Of a stretch of DNA of 64,000 bases, positions 48,566 to 58,884 are shown one piece after another. Below the pieces are notes generated by a model that did not search any database, had not been told where the DNA came from, and saw nothing but the letters and a program-made list of their open reading frames with translations. The DNA comes from Mytilus trossulus. Taxonomy: Eukaryota; Mollusca; Bivalvia; Mytilida; Mytilidae. The stretch is from the NCBI RefSeq assembly GCF_036588685.1, contig NC_086378.1:26885578-26949577 (forward strand). Reading direction: 5' to 3'. Position 1 is the first letter of the stretch. Each line of letters opens with the position of its first letter. The translations under genes and the position numbers were made by a program.

Positions 48566-48611
48566 CAAAGGGGGCGTACGCCCTCCGCGCCCCATCTGGA
48601 TCCGCCACTGA
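48566..48611 (-). repeat. Single end of the CAGTGGCGGAT MITE family
   Basis: 'ccatctggatccgccactg' is the right end of the family at 35400-35557 and 57503-57561, preceded by the same G- and C-run type of interior. Confidence 0.5.
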
Positions 48612-48769
48612 ACACGGAGATGGCAAAACTAGTCATTATGAGCATCGCAATACTTGTATTTCTGTGTATGGAACGAAAGAAATGGGTCATGTCAAATTAA
48701 AATAAACCAGTTTTGTCAATTTTGTTTACTACATAATCACCCGGTTTTGTCTATCACTGGTATTAAAGA

Positions 48770-49405
48770 GATAATCGTAACTGCAATTACGATTATCCCA
48801 ATATGGCGACGGCATATATAGGTAAAATCTTTACAGTCAATTTACTTAAATGTAGCATGTTTTCGTCACTAGTTACTCAGCTGCAAGGTTTTTCTATACC
48901 ATTATAAGTTATATGGTTCGCTACTGACCCCATATGGATCCAAAGAGGGTTAGTAAAATCCATAGGGGGTGAGGCCGGAGGCCGAGTCCCCTATGAATTT
49001 TATTCACCCTCTATGGATCCGTAGGGGGTCAGTAGTTAACCGTATAACGAATTTATCGGACGCTGGAGTTTTTTTGCGGCGTTCTGTTGAAAAATAAACA
49101 ATGAAACACAACAACATTAATAGATGACGTCGCCATTAACGCGTCATGAACCCCATATGAAACTTACTAACCCCATACGGTCTCATAGGGGGTCACCACG
49201 TGACGGCGTTTAACCAATCACAACGTGCTTATTCATCTGTGGTCCGATAATACATCATATTTGAATCGTAACAGTGCACTGGAATTGTCTAAGCGCTTTT
49301 AAAATTGGCGTTGAAAAATTCGGGATGATAATCGTAACTCTAAAGAATTTTTCTTGTTTGATAATCGTAATTCCTTTACCGGATAATAGTAACTGAAAAA
49401 TTAAA
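48770..49405. mobile_element. Fold-back element bracketed by 'GATAATCGTAA' repeats
   Basis: A perfect palindrome 'gataatcgtaa' / 'ttacgattatc' at 48770-48797 opens the region, and 'gataatcgtaa' recurs at 49327 and 49360. Inside, 48911-48971 and 48988-49045 are long imperfect inverted arms containing 'actgacccc', 'tggatcc' and 'catagggg', centred on 'ggccggaggcc'. A further 'accccata' series follows to 49190. CpG-bearing and GC-richer than its surroundings. No frame. Confidence 0.6.
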
Positions 49406-49734
49406 TGTGTCTTTCAGCATTTCAATGGTATTGTGTGTATTAAAATGCAAATGAACAGTTAATTGATGAAATTAACGGAAAATTAAAAAAAAATTAAGAA
49501 ACTTACAGGTTAATATTTTAGACAAATTTACTTATATGTCTCTCGATTTATTGGCGTTTTTTTTTTTACAAAACCGTGATTTCTTGTCCCGACCACTTTA
49601 AAAAAAATGTTTTTGATCTTTACAAGTAATTTTTGTGCAGTCAGTACATTGAATTAGATTTAACATTTTTAAAGCAAAGAAACATAATATTTTGAGAGGG
49701 ACTAATAAGCTATGGATTCCAGGGGTCTGTTGTA

Positions 49735-49906
49735 CAACTTGTCGTTAGTGCTAACGAGTCGTTAAAATTTCTTAATCATTCGATTAAATTTAATCATAGG
49801 ATTAGTGTGTTGTTCAACTTGCCGTTAATTTTAACGCGTCGTTAAAAATGCTTAAACTGTCGTCAAACTTAATCGACCTCTTTGAGGTGTATTAAATCTT
49901 AATCAT
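49735..49906 (+). repeat. Two ~75-bp direct subrepeats upstream of the transposase frame
   Basis: 'gttgtacaacttgtcgttag' and 'gttgttcaacttgccgttaa' begin two units that each contain 'cgtcgttaaaa'-like and 'ttaatc' text. They could be the terminal or subterminal part of a Harbinger-type element. No matching inverted end was found downstream of the frame. Confidence 0.45.
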
Positions 49907-50413
49907 ATGATTAAGACATTAAAAATGGCTGCCATTGCTATGTTATATCTACCAGGAGTTAGAAGAGAAAATCATTATAGAGGTTTTAATCCATTGACTA
50001 AAGATTTTAGTGACGAGGAACTACGACAAAGGTACAGGTTTGGAAGAGAAAGCATTGAATTTATAGCCAATGAGTTGAGAGCAGACTTGGAGAGAAATAC
50101 GAGAAAAAGAACAGCCTTGTCAGTTGAAGAACAAGTCATGATTGCCCTTCGTTTTTATGGGAGTGGAAGCCAGCTGCAAGTGGTCGGAGATACTATGGGC
50201 TATGACAAGTCTACTGTGTCACGAGTAGTTAGAGATGTTACCGACGCCTTGGTAGATAGGAAAGACCAGTACATAAAATGGCCTACAGAAAGACAGAAAA
50301 ATATAAACAAACGTGTTTTTTATGAAAAAGCTGGGTTTCCTAATGTTATCGGATGTATAGATGGGACACACGTACATATACAAGCACCTACCGAAGATAT
50401 ACCTAGATAAAAG
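49907..50413 (+). pseudogene. HARBI1-like (PIF/Harbinger) transposase, C-terminally truncated
   Basis: 167 residues (161 if the better-context ATG at 49925, AAAATGG, is used). The N-terminal part has an HTH-type segment, '[20 protein letters not shown]' then '[18 protein letters not shown]', followed by [19 protein letters not shown], where D152 is the first catalytic Asp of the DDE nuclease. The frame stops about 15 residues later (PTEDIPR), so the second Asp and the Glu are missing; full-length relatives are roughly 350 residues. No continuation appears in any frame up to 50530. AATAAA occurs at 50457. Without the catalytic triad it cannot act as a nuclease; the DNA-binding half is intact and could in principle be retained or be simply a fragment. 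Not known whether it is transcribed. Confidence 0.8.
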
Positions 50414-50533
50414 CAACGTTAACACGGATCTGAACGTTGTCTTTCGAAAGAATTTAAATAAATGTTTATTGTAAAGTAAACTTGGCGTGTTTAAATTTAT
50501 TTAAAACGAGCACTTTTGGACATAAGTAATTAT

Positions 50534-51456
50534 TAGTATTGTCAAATCGTACACTATTGCCTGACCGGTTATTCGTATAATCGTTCGACCGATTAACCGG
50601 TTAACCGGTAATTTAAGTTGGTGTTTGAAAAGCTTTATATCTTTAGTACCCTACACATAGCTATAAGATGTGGTTTGGGTGTCAATGTGATAACCTTCCA
50701 TCCAAGTCATAAATTTACGCTTGTTAAATTGATGTTTCTCCTTAAGCATTACAAAGCTTTTCTGTGCGGATTCATTGCGAAATTTGACTTTTAATATTCA
50801 GATACACCATATCACCTATGGCGTTTGTATCAATTTTAGATTGAAATATAAAAAAAACCTTCATGGTCCCGTAGAAAGGAATATGTCTGAAACCGATGAT
50901 TTTTTCCGTTTCTCTTGTCTCCGAAATTAATGTGGAGTGTTTCAATTTGAAATGATTAAGCATGTTACTCGTACTATTTCGTATACATTTAGTACATTCA
51001 TATTGGTTTGCATTTTACAATATTTTATTTAACATTTTGATAAAAGTATATCAAAGCCTTAGACTACGGAGGTTGCAAATTTAGAATTAGGTCTACAGGC
51101 TATTAGATAAAAAAAAATAAGTATATCGTAAAATTTAATCGTATAAACTGATTTAAAGTTACTGTTAAAATAACATGTACACTAATTATGTTTCATTAAG
51201 ATCTTGTCCCAAGCTGAGCGACAAGTTCTAACTGATTGTTTGTTTTTCGGATTAACAATAGCAATGGATAGACTGGACAATTGATCTGTCAAATTAAATA
51301 CCGCGACAACAATTTTTAAATAATCATAACTATTTAATGATTTCGATACAAATTTATATCAAATCTATTTAAATTAGAAAAATATCCGGTTAACCGGTTA
51401 GCGTTTTTGGTATTCGGTATTCTGTCGTTCGACCGGTTAACCGTTGACAACACTAA
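50534..51456. mobile_element. hAT-like non-autonomous element, ~920 bp
   Basis: The ends 'tagtattgtcaa' and 'ttgacaacacta' are inverted repeats; subterminal 'cgattaaccggttaaccggt' and 'ccggttaaccggtta' are also inverted. The flanks 'gtaattat' (left) and 'ctaattat' (right) form a probable 8-bp target duplication with one change, as expected for hAT. The interior is AT-rich and has no transposase. Confidence 0.65.
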
Positions 51457-51944
51457 CTAATTATGGTAGTACAGATTTTCCTAATGAAAGGCGTATTCCT
51501 TATTTCGCATAAATTCAAACTAATTTTAAATGGAATATAAATTATCAAAAGCAAACACTGATATCTAATTATTTCATAACATTATTAGTTTTTTCTATAT
51601 AGGTTTTGAGATACATCGCAATATGTGACCCCCCTTTTTTTACCAAAACACTCAATAACACTTAACCAAAATTCAAAAACATCACCAAACAGAATACAGC
51701 TGTTAAGATTTATATAACTAAGAAGTGAGTAAAGTTTGATGCAATAATAATAAACCGTTTTTAAGAAATAGCGCGACATGTTACAAAAACACTCCTGTTT
51801 TACTCACAAATTCCTGTAACTCAAAAAGATTTAATTTGATTTTCACTAAAACGTTTACTGATCGTTTGATAATTTTGAGAAATAACTGTGTTTAGTTTCA
51901 TGAAAATTAGATAATCTGTTCTCAAATTAAGGTGCGACATGTTT

Positions 51945-52065
51945 ACGCTGAACAGACGGATAGACGGATAGATAGACAGACGGACGGACAAAATGACTGA
52001 AAAAAAGAGGAACGAACGGATGGAAGGACGGACGGATGGACAGATGGGCGGCCAGACGGATGTAT
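51945..52065. repeat. Purine-rich 'GACGGACGGA' simple repeat
   Basis: Degenerate 4-8 bp repeats of gacggacgga, gatagacgga and ggatggac. The minus-strand frame rich in Ser and Pro is a translation of it. Confidence 0.8.
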
Positions 52066-52489
52066 ACAATAATATGTTCTGTCAAAACTGTGACGGGCGT
52101 GTAAAAAACGTAAAGAAATGAAAAAAAAACCTCCTAATTAAAGGTCAAGTTTTATAAGGATATCGGTTAAGTCTACTTATATGTATATCTTGTATTCCTT
52201 ATGATTTTTGCTATTTTATATATTTGAAAATAATAGATAGCAATTGATAAAAAGAACTTGAAATTAGTTATGTAAGGGCAATGCAATAACTCCTTTTAGA
52301 AGTAATGTGAGAATTTTGTAGTAAATGGACAAATGGTAGAGCTCAATTGTAATTTTAGATTTCAAAATTTAAGTTAAACAATTATATTTAAAGAAAATGT
52401 ACGACGGTCGACCGATGCCAAGTGATGAAAAAATGACTTTTCCTGTGGGGTCAGGTGAGCTAAAAACAACCAAGAATTCTTGACAAAAT

Positions 52490-52580
52490 TGCACCGCACT
52501 AATCAAATGGCAGAGTCAAAGGATAAAACACATCAAACGAATGGACAACAACTGTCATATTCCTGACTTGTAAATAGAAC
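52490..52580 (-). repeat. Dispersed 'ACAGTTGTTATCC' family fragment, reverse
   Basis: 'atcaaatggcagagtcaaag' and 'acaacaactgtcatattcct'-type text, here 'acaactgtcatattcctgac', is the reverse complement of the family at 12738. Confidence 0.55.
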
Positions 52581-53364
52581 CTCCTATACATAGAAATTCA
52601 AATTAACAGTAAAGATACAACTGAAAGTAATAACAAATACAGCCTATAGGATGGAATGTCTGTATACCATCGTTTTGTTTAATGCATCAATGATTACCTA
52701 AACAATTATGTTTACAAAGAAAATGAATCGACCCTGTAACCGTCAAAAGTCTTATACAAACATTTGTCTTTCCAATATTGTTTTATGGGTTTGAATTACT
52801 ATTGCCTAATGGGGAAAATCTAGTATCAATTTTAAAGGACTATCAAACATATGCATAGCCAGTAAATGTAGCAGATCGAACAATGTATACAATCTTTGGC
52901 TTTCTGCCTTTAGAAGTGATCTATCTGGGGGCATATCAATAGGTACTTGTATGCAGGATTGAAATACGTTATTACATGTGTCAATAGCGTTATGAAGTAT
53001 GTACAACAATTATATGATGTAGAGGAACACAACCAACATTAAATCAAACATAATTGGTGATTATATGATTTCGTATAACATTTTGTTTGAACTGTGAAGT
53101 TTATGACTTTCGACCGATCTCAACTCGTGCATCAACCACTATCTCATTAAAAAATCTTCTGGGTAGAAATATTTTTTCTCCTTGAAAATGTATCTTGTTT
53201 TTTTTTAATATACAATGTATATATCCAGTTGGTATCGTTGTACATATTCTTAGACCTGTAGATTTTTTTCTTTTTGTGCAGCCTCACACTCTCTTCTATA
53301 TTATCTTTTAGGGATCCTGCATTTTCTTTTAAGCACCGTTATTGGTCTTTTTCGTAATGGCTAC

Positions 53365-53543
53365 ATTTTATTGGTGAATGAAGCCAAAGTGCCCGGAGAA
53401 AACCATGGTCCTTCGAAAGTAAAACTGACATTCATAGTCAATGAAGATTGAAGTCGAGTCCACCTGCACAGCGGGGGCTCGAACTCACAACCTAGTGATT
53501 ACACTAGTAGTAACTACTTATACCACTCGCCCGCCGAGGCACC
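53365..53543 (-). mobile_element. tRNA-derived SINE
   Basis: On the minus strand the head (53543 to about 53470) reads as a tRNA-like sequence with an A-box-like 'ggcgagtggtataag' and a B-box-like 'gagttcgagcccc', about 40 bases apart. The body carries 'tctccgggcactttggcttc', shared with 24975-25240. A-box and B-box mark an RNA polymerase III promoter. No family name is claimed. Confidence 0.65.
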
Positions 53544-53638
53544 ATTGTCTTTAAATACCCTAAATGGAAACTTGACGCATGATACATCATTACATGGCGA
53601 TACATGAATGCTATTGATTCTAATAAATGTTTAAAAAA

Positions 53639-53904
53639 TCAATCTGTACTGTTATAAAGATATAGCTCTCTGTGTAAACAGTGTTCAAACACAATTGTAG
53701 CTTTACGTTTTGGGTTAACTGTTCCTTCAGGAAACCTTGTCTGAAAAGTCTCTGAATTTGAAACTTCTTTTGTCATAAAGGTTAAAACATCCATTACATC
53801 GATGCGATTTGTTTTCTTTTGAATGCGAAGTTGTTCTTTCATCGCTTTATGTAGAGAAATGAGCATCCAACCACCTTTATCGTCTCTTCCGTACGATTGT
53901 TTTT
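53639..53904 (-). CDS. Caspase B, last exon (small subunit)
   Basis: Starts after TTTCAG in phase 1 (G/AA AAA CAA) and ends at the TAA after 'LYLYNSTD'. Encodes 'QSYGRDDKGGWMLISLHKAM'. Confidence 0.88.
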
Positions 53905-56900
53905 CTGAAATAATTGAAGAGAAAATTAATGACCCATTAAAATACTAAAATAAGTATGTATCATTCAAAAGCAGAAGCATAATAATTGCTTTTTCCTGTT
54001 GTTCCTTTGTTTTCATCCGATAGTGATGTATTTCCTCGGTTTTAGTTTGTAACCCGCATTTGTTTTCTTTTAATCAATTTATGACTTTTGAACACGGTGT
54101 CGGACTACTGTTGTTTTAATTTTTCTGTTCAATAATAATGCTCAAGTTACAATACAGTGGAACACTATAATGCCATTTTACCCTATAAAGAGTACAAGGA
54201 TTTACCTGCCCAAAGTTAGCAACATGGCTAACTTTTCTTAGTCAATCCATTAAACCGTCTTCTCAGGTTTTGTCAGTGACTATTGACTTCTAAATGTGTA
54301 TTGTAAATCTTGTTAATTGCAATTACATAACTTTAATTACCAATTTCGATCCTCTTTATTGAAGCAGAAAAGGCAAGATTTGGTATTTTAGTAACATGCA
54401 TGTAATTGATAAATCATGTATATATTTTTTTTATTTGTTGAACTATTAATGACATTAATGTTACCTGAAGCTGATGAATACACCACTAACACATCATCAC
54501 TACACGGTGGGTATATAACACGCATCATATCCTTAGATTTATCTGTGCTCCAACCAATCATTTCACCCAGTTTATGGAGGATATTTGCTTCTACAATGTC
54601 CTCTTTTTGAGATAGGTTTCCAGGGGTAACACTGGCACAAGATTTGATTTTTGTTGGAAACAAAGAGTTTGAGAGTCTATTTACTTTGTCTGCATGATCT
54701 GAAATAATGCTTGGGTTATTTTCTTTTACAGCAATATTAACTGGTAAAACATGTCCTTTGTCTATACAAGATTCATTCGCGGTTTTATCCATCTTTGTCC
54801 GACACGCCTGCAAAATAACAACATGTATTAACCTTTGACCATTCCTGATGCAGGTACATCAAGACGAACGCTTTGAACGCATGAAATTTATTTAACGTTT
54901 TTTAGTCAAGAACTGCGAATTCAATTTTAAGACACTATTTAATATACACAATGGACTAGCCTATGAGATTAGGCTGATTATTAACGGAAGAGGTCTTTGT
55001 CTTTTTTGTTTATATTCAATGGGTTTTGTATCGAAGAAAACGATCAAAATACAAAATTTTCTTTTGATATTCAATTTGTTTTGTTGTCTACAATTGTTTC
55101 TAAATCTTTCTTGAAGTTAACCATCATACTACAAACCTGGATGAAAAGCATCTTCGGTTTATCTTGCAAGGCTTCTGTTCCTGTGATTGTTTCTATAATA
55201 CTTTTTGTTGTCACTGTATCTTCATCCACTCCACATATACAATGATCTCTGTAATACAACCCAGGTGTCTTCATAGTTCTTGGTTTTTCGATACCATGGC
55301 TTGCAAGAACACACGCAAAGCAATCTGATTGTTGATGAAATTCAGTTTGTTTGCAGGCTGATAACAATAAATAAAAAATGTGTTATCGAATGTCAAGATA
55401 TTCAATTTTCCCTCTCTTTCTCGTACATAGTGCTAGTGGTTAGCTTGTAAGTTGTAGAAAGAACGAATTTAGGTAAGCTTTTATTTTGTCTATATTTTTA
55501 CTATGACATCATTATATTTTTTTTCACTGCATTATTTATTAGTATATAAAGTTTTATATTCTTATTTCGCGATTGCCGCAAGTATGGATGTCTGGTCTGC
55601 AACAATCCATTTACCGAGATATTTTCTGAAATAAATTGTAACTACTGAGATTTTACTGGGAATAACTGGTTAATACCGCGACATAACCGAAAATGAGCGG
55701 TAATAATAAAACTTATTACTATCCTTATGTGAAGTGTTGTGAGTATAATTTGAAGATTCCTACTTAAATTATCAAATTTTGTACTTCATGGATTTTTAAT
55801 ATGAAGATGGAAACCCACCATAAAATAGTTAAAAAAACCAGAAACAAAACATCATTTATCGTCGAGTTATATCATTTTTATGAAAGTCTTAAAGTTGAAT
55901 GATAATCAGATAGAGAATTTCATTATGCCCTGCCTATCACTTCAAAGTTAAGATGTTCCAACTTACCTATTTCCATAACCAAATTTATTTGTTTTGCTGT
56001 CAAATCTTTGAAAGTTAAAACTGTGAACTTTAGATTCTTCCCAAATGTTTCTTGCATCAATCTTATTTCGTCATCACAGTATTTCCGACAGGTAAATGTT
56101 TTGAAATTTTCGTTGCTTATTATTAAAGCTAGGCCCCTGAACCTTTTGCTACAATCATATTCGTTTTCATCAGATGGTATCGTAGGTTTTGATTTGGAAG
56201 ATGCTGTTTTCAGGACACTAAAATATAATTTTGTAAGTAAGATAAAGTTAGATAAGGTCATGTGACAATTCTTAATCCAAACGTTACATATTTCAAGATC
56301 AAATTTCATCAGGTGCGCCTGATACTAAAATTTGAAGTAGTAAAAATTTAAATCACAAAAATACTTAACTCCGAGGAAAGTTCAAAACGGGAAGTCCCTA
56401 ATCAAATGGCAAAATCAAATGATAAAACACATCAAACGAATAGACAGCAACTGCACATAACATTCTTTAAGCACACAAACCCGATGGCCTAAAAAAAAAC
56501 CAGCTAAAATAACTTTTGCATAACTCCATTAAAATTATTCGTGCACCGACATCTTACACTCAACGTAAACAAGAAACGATCACGTGACCATGAAGAATCT
56601 AGTAGGCTGACGTGCTTTCACAATATATAAAAAAAAATATGTTTTACTGTAGAAGACGTTGAAAATAATGTAAAAAGCAGGATGATTATTTTCTTCCATG
56701 AAACCATTTTTATTTTTGCTCAACATCTATAGACAAATTTAAAAAAATGGTCGTCAGATGTGAATTCTTTTTAATATCTTTAAAAAATGATTCACGTACT
56801 ATTGTTGATTTTTTTTTTATACCACCGCATGAACTGATTATACTATTTTATTGCATTTGTATGAATTTGGCTTAATATTGTAAATTATCGTATTAGCTTA

Positions 56901-58335
56901 TAATCATATACATTGTATATACCTAGCAAAAATGTCTATCACATCTTGTTTACTTCCAACTGAAATATAAAAAAAAAATGTTAATTGTCATAATTATGAA
57001 AGTAAATATAATGTATCACCACTGACATTTGGAAGGGATTTCAACGTCATAAAAATCCGAAAATCTTGTTAATTTGAGTCGTTCGTGTCATGTATTTGAA
57101 TCGAAATTTAAGTTTAACTTCTGTTATCACTAAATTAATAACTGCATATATGGGGTAAATATGAAAATAGAAGATGTGGTATGATTGTACAAGAGTCTGT
57201 TAGTCAGCATACGAAATGCAGTAAATAAAAACAAATGTCCACCAAGAGGTCATTATATGGTCTTTGTGGTATTGGCTTTAATTGCACAATCCGGTTTGCA
57301 TTTGTCGGATATAAATAAAAAGGATATACGTACATGTAACTTGTTTTCCTTAACTGCGAGTTGTTTCAAATTGGTAAAATTATTATTAATTTTTGTGTAT
57401 GTTATCGTTAGTACCATTATCTTTTGAGTAATGTACTTTTTCAATACCGATTGTCACAGAATGTTCTTTGGTAATTCGAACGTTTCAAAGGTCCTATGAA
57501 TTCAGAGGCGGATTTAGGGGGGGGGGGGGGTCAGTTATGAAAATATCTGGATCCGCCACTGATGATCGACCCAAAAAAAATAAAAAAAAAAATAAGGGGA
57601 GGGTTGAGATATAAAAATTATAGTATAGTAACTATAGTTGTGCCATTAAGTAGTTGTTGGATGTCATATCTATAAATACTAGTATTTTTTCTCTCAATTA
57701 GATTACTTCAAATTGATTACATATCTAGCATTGTTTCTATTTGTTTTATTGACACTGAATTATTTAGAGCTTGACATTTGGTACAGTCACATAATTTTTG
57801 TTGAAGACTGTGTGTATTTTGTCATGTGGTCGTCGTCACAATGACATTATCATATACACATTTCTTTTGTTTGGAAAATTTGTCAATATAGACGATTGAT
57901 ACAAGTTTATTATTTATTCATAAGTTGCCTTGGAAACCGGAAACGTGATTTCTATAAATACATACTGGTATAACTGTGTTGGTAAATAAAGCTATACATA
58001 AATTACATGAACACATACTAAACAAGTACACATGTGTGAACAAAATACAATTTACTTATTCAGTTATCTTTTTTAAATCATTCTGTATAACATTAAGCTA
58101 GCTTTACATTTTAACCCTTGCAAGGTTATTGTAATGAAATGGAGCATTTTTTTTTATTTTCAGCCTAATGCAATTTAGCAGTACAATATTTTATTTTTAG
58201 ATAGAACATCTGTTAACATTATCGATCGATATATATATATATATTCATCATCATTTATAATTGTATAAATTCAAGATACATATAGAATATTTTGTAATAC
58301 ATACCTTCCTTCCCTGTGTATACGTTTAACGCCAT
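53639..58335 (-). CDS. Caspase-like cysteine protease B (six exons, complete)
   Basis: Peptidase C14 family. Exons (minus strand) 58305-58335, 56923-56959, 55967-56217, 55137-55357, 54465-54807 and 53639-53904 sum to 1149 nt, giving 382 residues. Short prodomain MALNVYTGKEV..., with no CARD or DED. Large subunit: 'RGLALIISNENF', 'RKYCDDEIRLMQETF', catalytic His127 in 'CVLASHGIE', catalytic Cys182 in Q180-A-C-R-T. A linker of about 95 residues includes 'SDHADKVN'. Small subunit: 'SDDVLVVYSSASG', 'SYGRDDKGGWML', 'RIDVMDVLTFM' and 'ATIVFEHCLHREL'. Canonical executioner caspases are shorter (about 280-320). Oddities: T instead of G after QACR, and the S1-pocket Arg motif SWR appears as SYGR. Closest relative in the window is gene A, about 12 kb further along on the same strand. 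It probably acts in apoptosis or immune proteolysis; activity is unproven. Confidence 0.88.
54465..54807 (-). CDS. Caspase B, catalytic-Cys exon and linker
   Basis: Starts GCG TGT CGG ACA (A-C-R-T) after TTGCAG, ends 'YSSASG' at G/GTAACA. 343 nt against 319 in gene A; the difference is in the linker. Confidence 0.88.
55137..55357 (-). CDS. Caspase B, catalytic-His exon
   Basis: 221 nt from TATCAG to CAG/GTTTGT. Encodes 'QQSDCFACVLASHGIEKPRT' and 'LQDKPKMLFIQ'. Confidence 0.88.
55967..56217 (-). CDS. Caspase B, start of large subunit
   Basis: 251 nt from TTTTAG to G/GTAAGT. Encodes 'VLKTASSKSKPTIPSDENEY', 'FRGLALIISNENF' and 'FTVLTFKDLTAKQINLVMEI'. Confidence 0.88.
56355..56460 (-). repeat. 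Dispersed 'ACAGTTGTTATCC' family fragment in a caspase B intron
   Basis: 'aaatacttaactccgaggaa' and 'aatggcaaaatcaaatgata' are the reverse complement of the copies at 36380-36440 and 40900-40960. Confidence 0.6.
56923..56959 (-). CDS. Caspase B, small prodomain exon
   Basis: 37 nt from TTTCAG to AG/GTATAT, encoding GSKQDVIDIFA. Phase equals that of the gene A counterpart at 41828-41870. Confidence 0.75.
57160..57265 (+). repeat. Fragment of the 'GTGGTATGATTG' repeat family
   Basis: 'aagatgtggtatgattgtac' resembles 38468 and 62048. Lies in caspase B intron 1; the frame at 57185-57427 is not protein-like. Confidence 0.45.
57503..57561. mobile_element. Minimal CAG(A/T)GGCGGAT MITE, 59 bp, with G14 run
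   Basis: 'cagaggcggattta' and 'tggatccgccactg' are inverted ends like those at 35400-35557, but almost the whole interior is gone; a run of 14 G (57517-57530) follows the left end. Confidence 0.6.
58305..58335 (-). CDS. Caspase B, first coding exon
   Basis: ATG GCG TTA AAC ... to G/GTATGT, encoding MALNVYTGKE plus one base. ATGG start context. Phase joins the next exon exactly and makes the total length divisible by three, which supports the start. Confidence 0.65.
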
Positions 58336-58880
58336 AACACAGAAAAACAATTATTAAGTTCACGGTATAATGGTTATGAATTTAATACACACCGGAAGAT
58401 ACTATAACTATGTGTATTGGATCGTTTATTCGTGTTATATAGTCAACTGCTGGCTAAAATAAGACCGTTGTCATTTTGAATTAAAAATTGATTATTGTAA
58501 CTTTACATTTCTAATATTATAGAAAAAATATTTGACAAGTGCATTTGCGTAATTGCTTGTTATCAAATGTGCAATCAGTGCATATTTACAAAACAAATGA
58601 CAAGCGTTTATCATGTTTATATTTAGGTTTCACACAAAGGTCCATGACATTTAAATAAAGCAAAAGGATTAAGTTACATATTTTATGAATAGACTACCGA
58701 CATGTCTTATAATATTGTTTATATTTATACTGTGAATGAAACGAAAAAATATTCTCATGTAAATAAGACTTTTTTTTTATATCAGTTGCTTCACTTGTTT
58801 CAATGTGTTGACGGAGTTGATATTAAACTTTAAACATTTCAATACAAGACAAGCTAAGACAGAGAGAGTATGAAAAGAGG
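58336..58880. other. Upstream region of caspase B
   Basis: AT-rich, no clear promoter motif singled out. A short (TA) stretch lies nearby at 58230. Confidence 0.35.
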
Positions 58881-58884
58881 ACGA

